A DNA stretch of 17,864 nucleotides from Lysobacterales bacterium CG_4_10_14_3_um_filter_64_11 (lineage in GTDB: Bacteria > Pseudomonadota > Gammaproteobacteria > Xanthomonadales > Xanthomonadaceae): contig PFJA01000167.1 in NCBI GenBank assembly GCA_002782905.1, forward strand, positions 1 to 17,864, in the 5' to 3' direction. Position numbers and translations under genes: made by a program. The notes below the pieces were generated by a model that had not been told where the DNA came from, ran no database searches, and saw only the letters and a program-made list of their open reading frames with translations. This document shows positions 5,883 to 13,206 of the stretch, in pieces (positions within the stretch are counted from its first letter, which is position 1; every line of letters begins with the position of its first letter).

Positions 5883-7433
5883 TTACCAGCTACCGGACGC
5901 CTTGAACTCGGCGATGCCCTGCTTGAATGTGGCTTCGAACGCGTCGCTCCAGTCGCCGCTGGCGGTGATCTTGTCCATCAGTTCGCCCTGGGTGTTGGCA
6001 AAATGCGCGTGCAGGCCCTCCTCGAAGGCGAGTACCTTGGCCATCGGCACGTCATCGATCATGCCTTCGTTTACCGCGTAGATCGACAGCGCCATCTGCG
6101 CGATGGTCATCGGCGCATATTGCTTCTGCTTCATCAATTCGGTGACGCGCTGACCGCGCTCAAGCTGTTTGCGGGTGGCTTCGTCGAGGTCGGAGGCGAA
6201 CTGCGAGAACGCCGCCAGCTCGCGGTACTGCGCCAACGCGATGCGGATGCCGCCAGACAGCTTCTTGATGATCTTGGTCTGTGCCGAGCCGCCGACACGC
6301 GACACCGAGATACCGGCATTCACCGCCGGACGGATACCGGCATTGAACAGATCGGTTTCCAGGAAGATCTGGCCGTCGGTGATCGAGATCACGTTGGTCG
6401 GCACGAATGCCGACACGTCGCCTGCCTGGGTTTCGATGATCGGCAACGCGGTGAGCGAGCCGGTCTTGCCCTTGACCGCGCCGTTGGTCGCTTTCTCGAC
6501 ATACTCCTCGTTGACGCGCGCAGCGCGTTCAAGCAAGCGCGAATGCAGATAGAACACGTCACCGGGATAGGCTTCGCGGCCCGGCGGGCGGCGCAGCAAC
6601 AGCGAAATCTGGCGATAGGCCACGGCCTGCTTGGACAGATCGTCGTACACGATCAGCGCGTCCTCACCGCGATCGCGGAAGTACTCGCCCATGGTGCAAC
6701 CGGAATACGGCGCAATGAACTGCATCGCTGCAGATTCCGACGCGGTTGCCGCCACCACGATGGTGTGTGCCATCGCGCCATTTTCTTCCAGCTTGCGCAC
6801 CACACCCGCCACCGAACTCGACTTCTGGCCGATAGCGACGTAGATGCACTTAACGCCGGTGCCTTTCTGGTTGATGATGGCATCGATCGCCAACGCGGTC
6901 TTGCCGGTCTGCCGGTCGCCGATGATCAGCTCGCGCTGACCGCGGCCAATCGGGATCATCGAGTCGACCGACTTGTAACCGGTCTGCACCGGCTGCGACA
7001 CCGATTTGCGCCAGATCACGCCCGGCGCGACCTTCTCGACCGGCGCACTGTGCTCGGCGTTGATCGCGCCCTTGCCATCGATCGGCTCGCCCAGCGCATT
7101 GACCACGCGACCCAGCAACTGATCACCAATCGGCACCTGCAAAATGCGACCAGTGGTCTTGGCGGTATCGCCTTCGCGCAGATGCTCGTAGTCGCCCAGC
7201 ACCACGGCGCCGACCGAATCGCGCTCCAGGTTGAGCGCCAGCGCGAAGGTATTGTTCGGCAGTTCGATCATTTCACCTGCCATCACATCGGCCAGGCCGT
7301 GCACGCGCACAATGCCGTCGGAAACGCTGGTAAGCGTGCCCTCATTGCGTGCTTCGGCGGCTAGCTGCACCTTCTCGATGCGGTTCTTGATCAGTTCGCT
7401 GATTTCGGATGGGTTGAGCTGGTTGGTGGCCAT
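5883..7433 (-). CDS. atpA: ATP synthase F1 alpha subunit
   Basis: 516 residues (E. coli 513). Alpha alternates with beta in F1, binds nucleotide non-catalytically and supplies the arginine finger to the catalytic site. The N-terminus 'LNPSEISELIKNRIE' is the delta-contacting helix; the Walker A loop is 'GDRQTGKT' at 172-179; 'DDLSKQAVAYRQISLLLRRP' is the Walker B region; and 'GIRPAVNAGISVSRVGGSAQ' carries the conserved Ser-Arg finger. An in-frame ATG at 7469 exists, but the one at 7433 matches the family start and has AGGAAG 8-10 nt upstream. It follows atpH across an unusual 273-nt spacer and is followed by 118 nt before atpG. Confidence 0.99.
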   Translation of the reverse strand: MATNQLNPSEISELIKNRIEKVQLAAEARNEGTLTSVSDGIVRVHGLADVMAGEMIELPNNTFALALNLERDSVGAVVLGDYEHLREGDTAKTTGRILQVPIGDQLLGRVVNALGEPIDGKGAINAEHSAPVEKVAPGVIWRKSVSQPVQTGYKSVDSMIPIGRGQRELIIGDRQTGKTALAIDAIINQKGTGVKCIYVAIGQKSSSVAGVVRKLEENGAMAHTIVVAATASESAAMQFIAPYSGCTMGEYFRDRGEDALIVYDDLSKQAVAYRQISLLLRRPPGREAYPGDVFYLHSRLLERAARVNEEYVEKATNGAVKGKTGSLTALPIIETQAGDVSAFVPTNVISITDGQIFLETDLFNAGIRPAVNAGISVSRVGGSAQTKIIKKLSGGIRIALAQYRELAAFSQFASDLDEATRKQLERGQRVTELMKQKQYAPMTIAQMALSIYAVNEGMIDDVPMAKVLAFEEGLHAHFANTQGELMDKITASGDWSDAFEATFKQGIAEFKASGSW

Positions 7434-7594
7434 TACTTCGCTTCCTGATTCGGGTGTCTGCGGCGCCATGCGCGCGGTGTGCTTGTCGTGTGTGGTGTCG
7501 CGTCGCTGGCAAATTTTTCGGGCGGTACTGAAAATTGAAGCGTTTGACTTCGCAAATCCCCGGTCAGGGACTGCGACGCGAAAAGCCCAACGGC

Positions 7595-7655
7595 GGCCCG
7601 CAAAGGACGCAAAGGACTTTCTGATTCACTGCGCTCTTGGCGTATTTTGCGGACC
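7595..7655. repeat. Intergenic repeat with inverted ends in the atpH-atpA spacer
   Basis: Imperfect inverted arms GGCCCGCAAA (7595-7604) and TTTGCGGACC (7646-7655, 9 of 10 pairing) enclose 41 nt. The left arm overlaps a tandem 9-mer GCAAAGGAC (7600-7608 and 7609-7617). The same spacer also has AATTTTTC (7512-7519) facing GAAAATT (7530-7536), a weaker hairpin. The 273-nt gap (7434-7706) holds no credible gene; such GCAAAGGAC units look like a dispersed repeat, which is an inference from memory. Confidence 0.6.
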
Positions 7656-7706
7656 CAATGATTTTCTATCTCCGACCCCGAGCACATGTCATTCCCGGCC
7701 CCGGCC

Positions 7707-8234
7707 CTACTGCGCCAACGCGGCACCGAGCCGCGCCAGCTTGGTACGAATCGAGCCATCGATGACCACATCGCCGGCGGCAATTACCGCGCCGCCAATC
7801 AACGCCGGATCAATGGCGGTTTCAATGGCTACCTTGCGGCCAAAACGCCGCGTCAGTGCTTGCCGTATCTGCTCGATCTGCGCGGCGTCCATCGCCGTCG
7901 CTGCGGTGACGGTGGCCTTCACCACGCGCTCTTCGTCTGCGCGCAAGGCTTCAAACTGCGCCGCGATATCCGGCAACAATTGCAGCCGACGGTTGTTGGC
8001 GAGCAAGGCCAGAAACTCGCCGAACATGGCATCGGCCTGCGGCGGCCGCACCAGATCGACCAGCGCCGCGCCCTGCCAGTGCGGATTGCCGAGCACCGCG
8101 CTGACGCGGGGATCGATTACCGCAGCGGCGGCAAAACCCAGCGCCTGCGACCAGGCCGGCAGACAGGCATGATCGCGGGCCAGCGAAAACACCGCGCGAG
8201 CGTAGGGGCGAGCGAGAGTCGATGCGTTGCTCAT
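7707..8234 (-). CDS. atpH: ATP synthase F1 delta subunit
   Basis: 175 residues (E. coli 177). Delta joins the top of the F1 head to the b-subunit stator. The N-terminal 'STLARPYARAVFSLARDH' is the conserved helical start, and the C-terminal 'DPALIGGAVIAAGDVVIDGS' followed by 'RTKLARLGAAL' is the family signature. The start at 8234 is one nucleotide after the atpF stop (TGA-C-ATG), indicating translational coupling; the 22 codons upstream in frame overlap atpF and do not fit the family. Ends in TAG. Confidence 0.96.
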   Translation of the reverse strand: MSNASTLARPYARAVFSLARDHACLPAWSQALGFAAAAVIDPRVSAVLGNPHWQGAALVDLVRPPQADAMFGEFLALLANNRRLQLLPDIAAQFEALRADEERVVKATVTAATAMDAAQIEQIRQALTRRFGRKVAIETAIDPALIGGAVIAAGDVVIDGSIRTKLARLGAALAQ

Positions 8235-8235
8235 G

Positions 8236-8706
8236 TCAGATCTCGGCAGCCAGTTCGTCGAGCAGGGCTTTGTGGGTGGCCGGGTCGATCTCGCGTGCAA
8301 TCAGCTTGCCGGCACCGGCCACGGCCAAACCGGCCACTTGGTGGCGCAGTTCTTCCTTGGCACGATGCGCTGCCGCATCGATCTCGGCCAGCGCAGCCGC
8401 CTTCTGCCGCGTGGCTTCCGCCAGCGCTTCGAGCTTGGCCTGATCGATGATCTGGTTGCCGCGCGAATGGGCCTGCTCGATGATCTCGTTGGCCTTGCCG
8501 CGGGCCTGCTTGATCACCTCATTGACCTGTTCCTGCGCCTGCGCCAGATCGCGCTGGCTGCGCTCGGCGGATGCCAAGCCCTCGGCGATGCGCTGTTGCC
8601 GTTCTTCGATGGCCGCCAACAGCGGCGGCCAGATGAACTTCATCGTGAAACCGATGAGTAGCGCAAAGCTGAACGCTTGCAGTAGAAAAGTTGCATTCAG
8701 GTTCAT
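8236..8706 (-). CDS. atpF: ATP synthase Fo b subunit
   Basis: 156 residues, exactly the E. coli length. Subunit b is the peripheral stalk: one N-terminal membrane helix (about residues 5-27, from 'FLLQAFSFALLIGFTMKFIW', ending at the conserved W-P-P) and then a long charged coiled coil ('IEERQQRIAEGLASAERSQR' and onward) rich in Ala, Glu, Gln and Arg. The ATG at 8706 has GGGAGAG 5 nt upstream. It is directly coupled to atpH and follows atpE after 97 nt. Confidence 0.97.
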   Translation of the reverse strand: MNLNATFLLQAFSFALLIGFTMKFIWPPLLAAIEERQQRIAEGLASAERSQRDLAQAQEQVNEVIKQARGKANEIIEQAHSRGNQIIDQAKLEALAEATRQKAAALAEIDAAAHRAKEELRHQVAGLAVAGAGKLIAREIDPATHKALLDELAAEI

Positions 8707-8803
8707 GGTGCTCTCCCGATGATCGGAAAGTGACTGCCGCCGTTACCGACGGCAATCACCGGTTCGTGCGGGCCGCATGCGCAGCCGGCAATCCCCCCGG
8801 ATA

Positions 8804-9082
8804 TCAGGCGCCCGCCGCCAGCACCGCCGACAGCAGCGGGTTGGCAATGGCGAAGAACATGGCGATGGCGAGGCCGATGATGAACGCGGCGTCGATCAGG
8901 CCGGCGAGCAGGAACATGCGCGCCTGCAACATCGGCACCAGCTCGGGCTGGCGCGCGGCCGACTCAAGGAACTTGGAACCCATCACGCCGATACCGATAC
9001 AGGCACCCAACGCGCCCAGGCCGATGATGATGCCGGCCGCAATCGCGGTAAAGGCCTGAACTTGTGCGATGAACTCGACCAT
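8804..9082 (-). CDS. atpE: ATP synthase Fo c subunit
   Basis: 92 residues; the E. coli protein is 79, and the extra length is at both ends. Subunit c forms the rotating proton-carrying ring. Two membrane helices (about 10-37 and 55-85) flank the polar loop 'ARQPEL' (43-48), which contacts gamma and epsilon. Helix one has the 'GALGACIGIGVMGSKFLES' glycine-rich packing motif. The proton-binding carboxylate is Asp64 in 'GLIDAAFIIG'. There is no Gln/Glu-Ser sodium-binding set, so proton coupling is expected. The ATG at 9082 has AGGAGA 6-7 nt upstream, the strongest ribosome binding site in the operon, fitting the high c-subunit copy number. Confidence 0.97.
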   Translation of the reverse strand: MVEFIAQVQAFTAIAAGIIIGLGALGACIGIGVMGSKFLESAARQPELVPMLQARMFLLAGLIDAAFIIGLAIAMFFAIANPLLSAVLAAGA

Positions 9083-9119
9083 TTTGCTTCTCCTGAAATG
9101 AAAGGTGATTGCGAAAAAA

Positions 9120-9950
9120 TCAGTGATGCTCGTGTGCCATCGCCAGATAGACGACCGACAACACCATGAAGATGAACGCCTGCAACAGGATGATGAGGAT
9201 GTGGAAGATCGCCCATGCGGTGTTGAACAGCACGCCCGGCACGAAGGTGACCCAGCTTGCCGCCAGTCCGGCGATCAGCATGAACACCAGTTCGCCGCCG
9301 TACATGTTGCCGAACAGTCGCATCGCCAGCGACACCGGCTTGGACAGGTACTCGACGACATTCAGGACGAAGTTGGGCAGCAGCAATGCCAGCTTGGCGC
9401 CAGCGCCATCGGCATGAAACGGCGCGGTGAACAGCTCCTTGGTGAAACCCCAGCCGCCCTTGGCCTTGATCGAATAGAAGATCGTCAGCATGAATACCAC
9501 CGTGGACATCGCCAGCGTGGTGTTCAGGTCGGCGGTGGGCACGATGCGCCAGTAACTGTGGTGTGCCGCTTCCGCGCCGGCAAGGTGGTGAACACCAAAA
9601 CCGACCAGATCCAGCGGCAGCAGATCCATGGCATTCATGAAGAACACCCACATGAAGATGGTCAGCGCGAATGGGGCAATGAAACGGCGATCGCCATGGA
9701 ACACATCCTTGACCTGGCCGTCGACGAACTCGAACACGATCTCGACAAACGCCTGCGCCTTGCTCGGCACCCCGGCGGTGGCCTTGCGCGCCAACAACCA
9801 GAACCACAGGCAGAAGATCAGCCCGACGCCCAGCCCGGTGGCCCAGGAATCCAGATGCAGCACACCCGAACCGGTCTGCACCGCATTGTGGGTGAGATGG
9901 TGTTGGATATATTCGGTCAGTCCGCCGCCGGAGCCGGGTTCAACGCTCAC
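9120..9950 (-). CDS. atpB: ATP synthase Fo a subunit
   Basis: 276 residues (E. coli 271). Subunit a forms the two proton half-channels beside the c-ring. Conserved residues visible are Arg211, Asn215 and Glu220 in 'SLAMRLFGNMYGGEL', His250 in 'AIFHILIILLQAF' and Gln257, corresponding to E. coli R210, N214, E219, H245 and Q252. At least five membrane helices are evident (about 38-56, 92-112, 145-162, 190-205 plus the channel helix, and 245-272). It starts with GTG at 9950, which overlaps the atpI stop by four bases (GTGA); AAGG lies 6 nt upstream inside atpI. The His-rich C-terminus (MAHEHH) is unremarkable. Confidence 0.97.
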   Translation of the reverse strand: MSVEPGSGGGLTEYIQHHLTHNAVQTGSGVLHLDSWATGLGVGLIFCLWFWLLARKATAGVPSKAQAFVEIVFEFVDGQVKDVFHGDRRFIAPFALTIFMWVFFMNAMDLLPLDLVGFGVHHLAGAEAAHHSYWRIVPTADLNTTLAMSTVVFMLTIFYSIKAKGGWGFTKELFTAPFHADGAGAKLALLLPNFVLNVVEYLSKPVSLAMRLFGNMYGGELVFMLIAGLAASWVTFVPGVLFNTAWAIFHILIILLQAFIFMVLSVVYLAMAHEHH

Positions 9951-10330
9951 ACGTCACCTTGAAATTGGTTGATCTTGCCAAACAACACCTGCGCCAGGCT
10001 TGCCGCCACCACGCCGAACAAGGCCGGCGCAGCGGGCAATGTCCAGGGGCCGAGCGCAAAGTACAACGCCGCCGCAATGACACACCACTTCAGGGCCATG
10101 CCGCCAAGCAACCGCGCCAACACCAACCCTGCCGCGGAAACCCCACCGCCCAACACCAGCCACGCCAGCAACGCACCCCCGAGCACCACGGCGCCACCCC
10201 CCAGCAGCACCGCCAACCCGGAGCGCAGGCCAAGCATCGAGTACGCCAGCGCAAGCACAGCCACGACAATCGATTGAATTGCGATCAGCCGCAGTGCCGC
10301 CTGCCGGCCCGCAACGGTGGATGTGCGCAC
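9947..10330 (-). CDS. atpI: ATP synthase subunit I (AtpI)
   Basis: About 127 residues with four hydrophobic helices, the expected size for AtpI (E. coli 126), the membrane protein at the head of atp operons that assists Fo/c-ring assembly. Recognised mainly by position, size and topology; helices begin near 'RLIAIQSIVVAVLALAYSML' and end with 'LFGVVAASLAQVLFGKINQF'. Start choice is uncertain. GTG at 10330 has GGA 7 nt upstream; TTG at 10351 extends the frame by 7 codons but has no ribosome binding site; and an ATG at 10377 is in another frame, separated by a run of seven T. One extra T would give a clean ATG-initiated protein with nine more residues than the TTG form, so a homopolymer error or real slippage is possible. 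Overlaps atpB by 4 nt. Confidence 0.85.
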   Translation of the reverse strand: MRTSTVAGRQAALRLIAIQSIVVAVLALAYSMLGLRSGLAVLLGGGAVVLGGALLAWLVLGGGVSAAGLVLARLLGGMALKWCVIAAALYFALGPWTLPAAPALFGVVAASLAQVLFGKINQFQGDV

Positions 10331-10384
10331 GTTCGGTTCCGGTTGCAACAAAAAAAGGGGTCGGTCAGCACATTCATGCTACCG

Positions 10385-10422
10385 AGCCTGCGAAGTATAG
10401 CAGGCTCTTGCCGACCGCGAAA
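10385..10422 (-). promoter_or_regulatory. Candidate atp operon promoter (extended -10)
   Basis: On the minus strand TATACT (10399 to 10394) is preceded by TGC, an extended -10, and lies 17 nt from a weak -35 TTTCGC (10422 to 10417). The predicted transcript would begin near 10387, downstream of the terminator at 10497-10527. The -10 sits inside a perfect 7-bp dyad, AGCCTGC (10385-10391) with GCAGGCT (10400-10406), which could be an operator or coincidence. Confidence 0.55.
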
Positions 10423-10496
10423 AGGGGCGATGCAAGGGGAAAGGGGGATTCCGGGCGACAGCGCCGAGCGGCACACTGTCTGGCCTGTCGATGCCG

Positions 10497-10527
10497 AAAA
10501 AAGAACCCCGGCACCAGGCCGGGGTTC
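10497..10527 (-). terminator. Intrinsic terminator of the M4 protease gene
   Basis: A perfect 9-bp stem GAACCCCGG (10503-10511) and CCGGGGTTC (10519-10527) with a 7-nt loop; on the minus strand it is followed by six T (10502 to 10497). It lies 36 nt past the protease stop and isolates it from the atp promoter. Confidence 0.92.
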
Positions 10528-10562
10528 GACTTACCACCTGTCGGCAGAACCTGCCGATGCAA

Positions 10563-12830
10563 TCAGAACGTGACGCTCCAACTGTCGATGAAGCCGACAT
10601 CGCCGCCGGCATTGTCGTTCACCCGCAACTGCCAGGTGCCGTTCAGCGTTTCCGAGGTCAGATTCTTGGTCACCGTCTTGACGATATTGTCGGCACTGCC
10701 GCCAGTGTGGTTGTGAATGTTGTACAGCGAACCATCCGGAGCCACCAGATCGACCTTCAGATCGCCGATGTAGGTGTGTACGATGTTGACCGAAATCGAG
10801 GCGCTGGACGGCCCCTTGCCACTACGGCCAGACACCGTGATCGGGCTGTTGACGGTCTTGTTGTCGGAAATCGTGACGTTGGTGCCGTTGCTGTACGTCT
10901 GTGTCGATCCACCACCGCCGGCGGTGTAGCTGCCGGTCAGGCTGACGCCGGAAAACGTGCTGAACGCCTTCAGATTGACGTAGTAGGTTCCCGCCTGGGC
11001 GGTGGCGATGGTGCAGGTCTCGGTATTGCCATTGACGAACGGACGGCAGTCGTACACGGTGTCGGTCGGCTGGCTGCCGAACTTGACGTACATGTCGGCA
11101 TCGCCGGTGCCACCGGACATCGCAAACTTCAGGCCGGTCGCGCCGGACGGAACGACCATGGTGTACTTGACGTACTGCCCGGTCGCGGCGCCGATGCCGG
11201 TCTTGGCCACGCCATTGCTGAGTGCGCCACCGGTGCTGCCACCGCCGCCAGCGCAGCTCACGCCGACCAGAGTGAAGGCGGCGGTCACGTCGGCCTTGCT
11301 GAAGCCCAGGTCGGTGGCCGCGGTTTCCACGCCACAGGCGCCGCTGTTGAAGGTGCTGCTCGGGGTCCAGTACAGCGCGTTGGCGCGCGCCATCACCTGA
11401 AACGCTTTCTGGGTATTCCAGCCGGTGGTGGTGGCCAGCTTCCAGAACGCCTTGTTGTACACGCCCGAGGAGAAGTGCACGTCCATCGAACTGGTGAAGT
11501 TGGCGGCGTTGTCGATCGAACTGCCATCCTGCGGCGGGTTGCTCATGTAGCGCAGCGAGCCGCTACCCTTGAAGATTTCCGGGCCGACCAGGAAGTCGTT
11601 GCTGCCCTTCCAGAAGTACTCGGTTGCCTCGCCGCCCATGTCCGAGAACGCCTCGTTCATGCCACCGGACTGGCCGGAGTAGGTGAGGTTGGAATGTTGC
11701 TCGGTGTAGCCATGCGATACCTCATGGCCGGCCACGTCGATGCTCACCAGCGGATAGAACGTGGTGGCGCCATCGCCGAAGCTCATCTTGCTGCCATCCC
11801 AGAACGCATTTTCGAAGTTGCTGCCGTAATGCACGCGCATGATCAACTGGAAGGTCAGCGCCTTGCCGCCGGTGTACGCCTGGTACATGTTCTGGATCAC
11901 GCCACCAAAGAAGTGCGCGTCGTTGATCGGCGCGAAGGCGCCGTTAATCGCCTTGGTGGTGTTGCGCGGGCAGGTGTAAGAGAAGGCAGTGGTGCTGGTG
12001 CCGGTGCTGCCATTGAGATTGACCGACTTCACATCGGTGTTGTTCATGGTGCAGGTGCTGCCGCTCTGCGCGACATCGAGGAAGCCGAAGCGGCCACCCG
12101 AGCCCCACTCGTATTGACCAGTCTTGCTGTTGCCGCCGGGGCCGGTGCCGATCTGCGCGGTGCTCAGGCCGTCCCATTGCTTGAGGATGGCACCGCTCTG
12201 GGCATCGACGATGATGAACGGACGGGTCGGGTTGCCGCCGCTGGTCGAATCGGCGAGCAGCTCCACCACATAGCTCAGGTGTGCATTGTCGTTGTCATCG
12301 ATGAAGATCATCTTGCGCACGTTTTCGCGCTCGATGTTCATGCCGCTGGCCTTGAACGCCGCGTCATCGCCAAACACCAACCCCTTGGCGATCGTCAGCG
12401 CCTGCGCCGAACTCAGCCCGGCGTTGACGCCGGCGCGCAAATCCAGGCCAAGGCCACCCACGGCACGCCCAAACACATTGCGCACCATGCCGCGGCTGTC
12501 TTCACTGACGACCACGTGCTCACCAAATACCGGTACGCCACGGAACATCTGCTGATAGCGGTAATGGCTGATGCCATTTTTTTCCTTGACGGTATTGAGC
12601 ACGTGCAGGCTGGACTGGGCATCGAACCCCAACATTTCCGCATGGCGCACGGTAGGGTCAGACGGCACACCAACGGTCAACGCCGCCGTCTGGTACTGCT
12701 GGTTGAGCTGCGCGACGTTCTGGCCGTGCAGGTCGATACGGCTGGCGGCTTGCGCAGAACCGAGCGACAGCGCACAAGCAATGGACATCAGCAAAGCGGG
12801 CCGAACGAATCGGCTTGAGTGATGGATCAC
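10563..12830 (-). CDS. Secreted M4-family (thermolysin-like) metalloprotease with PPC and P domains
   Basis: 755 residues. In order: Sec signal peptide (about 1-29, 'PALLMSIACALSLGSAQA' before the cut), an FTP/PepSY-type propeptide (about 35-215, including 'FRGVPVFGEHVVV'), then the M4 catalytic domain. Zinc ligands and base are all present: H369-E-V-S-H373 and Glu393 in 'GGMNEAFSD', exactly the thermolysin spacing of 20 residues; His452 in 'MDVHFSSGVYNKAFW' matches the transition-state His231. A bacterial pre-peptidase C-terminal (PPC) domain follows (about 535-635), then a Gly/Ser linker and a proprotein-convertase P domain (about 645-755, with 'HTYIGDLKVDLVAPDGS'). The GTG at 12830 is preferred since GGGGA lies 7 nt upstream and it directly opens the signal peptide; the frame continues upstream without family support. 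Probably an extracellular, self-maturing broad protease. It has its own terminator and a CRP-like site upstream. Confidence 0.95.
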   Translation of the reverse strand: MIHHSSRFVRPALLMSIACALSLGSAQAASRIDLHGQNVAQLNQQYQTAALTVGVPSDPTVRHAEMLGFDAQSSLHVLNTVKEKNGISHYRYQQMFRGVPVFGEHVVVSEDSRGMVRNVFGRAVGGLGLDLRAGVNAGLSSAQALTIAKGLVFGDDAAFKASGMNIERENVRKMIFIDDNDNAHLSYVVELLADSTSGGNPTRPFIIVDAQSGAILKQWDGLSTAQIGTGPGGNSKTGQYEWGSGGRFGFLDVAQSGSTCTMNNTDVKSVNLNGSTGTSTTAFSYTCPRNTTKAINGAFAPINDAHFFGGVIQNMYQAYTGGKALTFQLIMRVHYGSNFENAFWDGSKMSFGDGATTFYPLVSIDVAGHEVSHGYTEQHSNLTYSGQSGGMNEAFSDMGGEATEYFWKGSNDFLVGPEIFKGSGSLRYMSNPPQDGSSIDNAANFTSSMDVHFSSGVYNKAFWKLATTTGWNTQKAFQVMARANALYWTPSSTFNSGACGVETAATDLGFSKADVTAAFTLVGVSCAGGGGSTGGALSNGVAKTGIGAATGQYVKYTMVVPSGATGLKFAMSGGTGDADMYVKFGSQPTDTVYDCRPFVNGNTETCTIATAQAGTYYVNLKAFSTFSGVSLTGSYTAGGGGSTQTYSNGTNVTISDNKTVNSPITVSGRSGKGPSSASISVNIVHTYIGDLKVDLVAPDGSLYNIHNHTGGSADNIVKTVTKNLTSETLNGTWQLRVNDNAGGDVGFIDSWSVTF

Positions 12831-12850
12831 GGAATTATCCCCAGGAAAAA

Positions 12851-12875
12851 TAGCTAAAAGGCCGTGGCAACGGCC
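12851..12875 (-). terminator. Terminator-like hairpin just before the M4 ribosome binding site
   Basis: GGCCGT (12860-12865) and ACGGCC (12870-12875) form a 6-bp GC-rich stem with a 4-nt loop. On the minus strand it is followed by TTTT, AGCTA and TTTTT before the ribosome binding site. It could end read-through from the ankyrin gene, or act as an attenuator in the protease leader; the broken U-tract makes it weaker than the 10497 terminator. Confidence 0.45.
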
Positions 12876-12970
12876 GGACGGACATCCCTGCATTCTTGGC
12901 TGCGCACCAGTCCCCGGCACGCCGTGCGAGCCAGCCCGACACATCGCTTGCGCGCGCACCCCCAGGCTGG

Positions 12971-12986
12971 CGTGATGAGCTTCACA
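12971..12986. promoter_or_regulatory. CRP/Clp-like binding site upstream of the M4 protease
   Basis: CGTGA-N6-TCACA matches the CRP-family consensus TGTGA-N6-TCACA at 9 of 10 defined positions. Centred about 149 nt upstream of the start codon. In Xanthomonas the CRP homologue Clp binds this type of site and activates extracellular enzyme genes, so the context fits. If the weak -10 at 12892-12897 is right, the site is near -93, an allowed class I position. Confidence 0.5.
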
Positions 12987-13206
12987 AAACTCACCACCCG
13001 ATCGAGCCTAAGCGGCAATTCAGCCAGCGGTCACGCTGCATTGCAGCATGCGCGGTGCGCGATGGCGAACGCGTTGAAGATAATCGACGCGGCTCCGTGC
13101 TGGCTGTGCCGAGACCCGCGATTGCCCAGCGTGTCTTCGCTTGTATACCGCAAATGTCGTTGCACAAACCGTTACAGTTGTCCGGCCTATCGGCGCCTGC
13201 CAGAAC

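Larger units (their letters stand above)
12831..13206. other. 376-nt intergenic region upstream of the M4 protease
   Basis: Lies between the ankyrin gene stop and the protease start, both on the minus strand. It holds, from the protease outward, a ribosome binding site (GGGGA), a T-rich stretch, a terminator-like hairpin (12860-12875), a weak -10-like AAGAAT (12897 to 12892), a CRP/Clp-like dyad (12971-12986) and a palindrome GCTGCA-T-TGCAGC (near 13028-13040). No convincing small gene was seen. Confidence 0.6.

Noticed and set aside
6003..7364. 453-codon plus-strand ORF opposite atpA
   Set aside because: Antisense shadow, His/Arg-rich, no family features.
10491..12818. 775-codon plus-strand ORF opposite the M4 protease
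   Set aside because: It is the antisense shadow of a gene with intact catalytic motifs; its composition is low-complexity His/Arg/Ala/Gly typical of GC-rich antisense frames and shows no family features.
12860..13206. Possible small gene in the 376-nt gap
   Set aside because: Open frames there are extensions or shadows with no ribosome site or family features.
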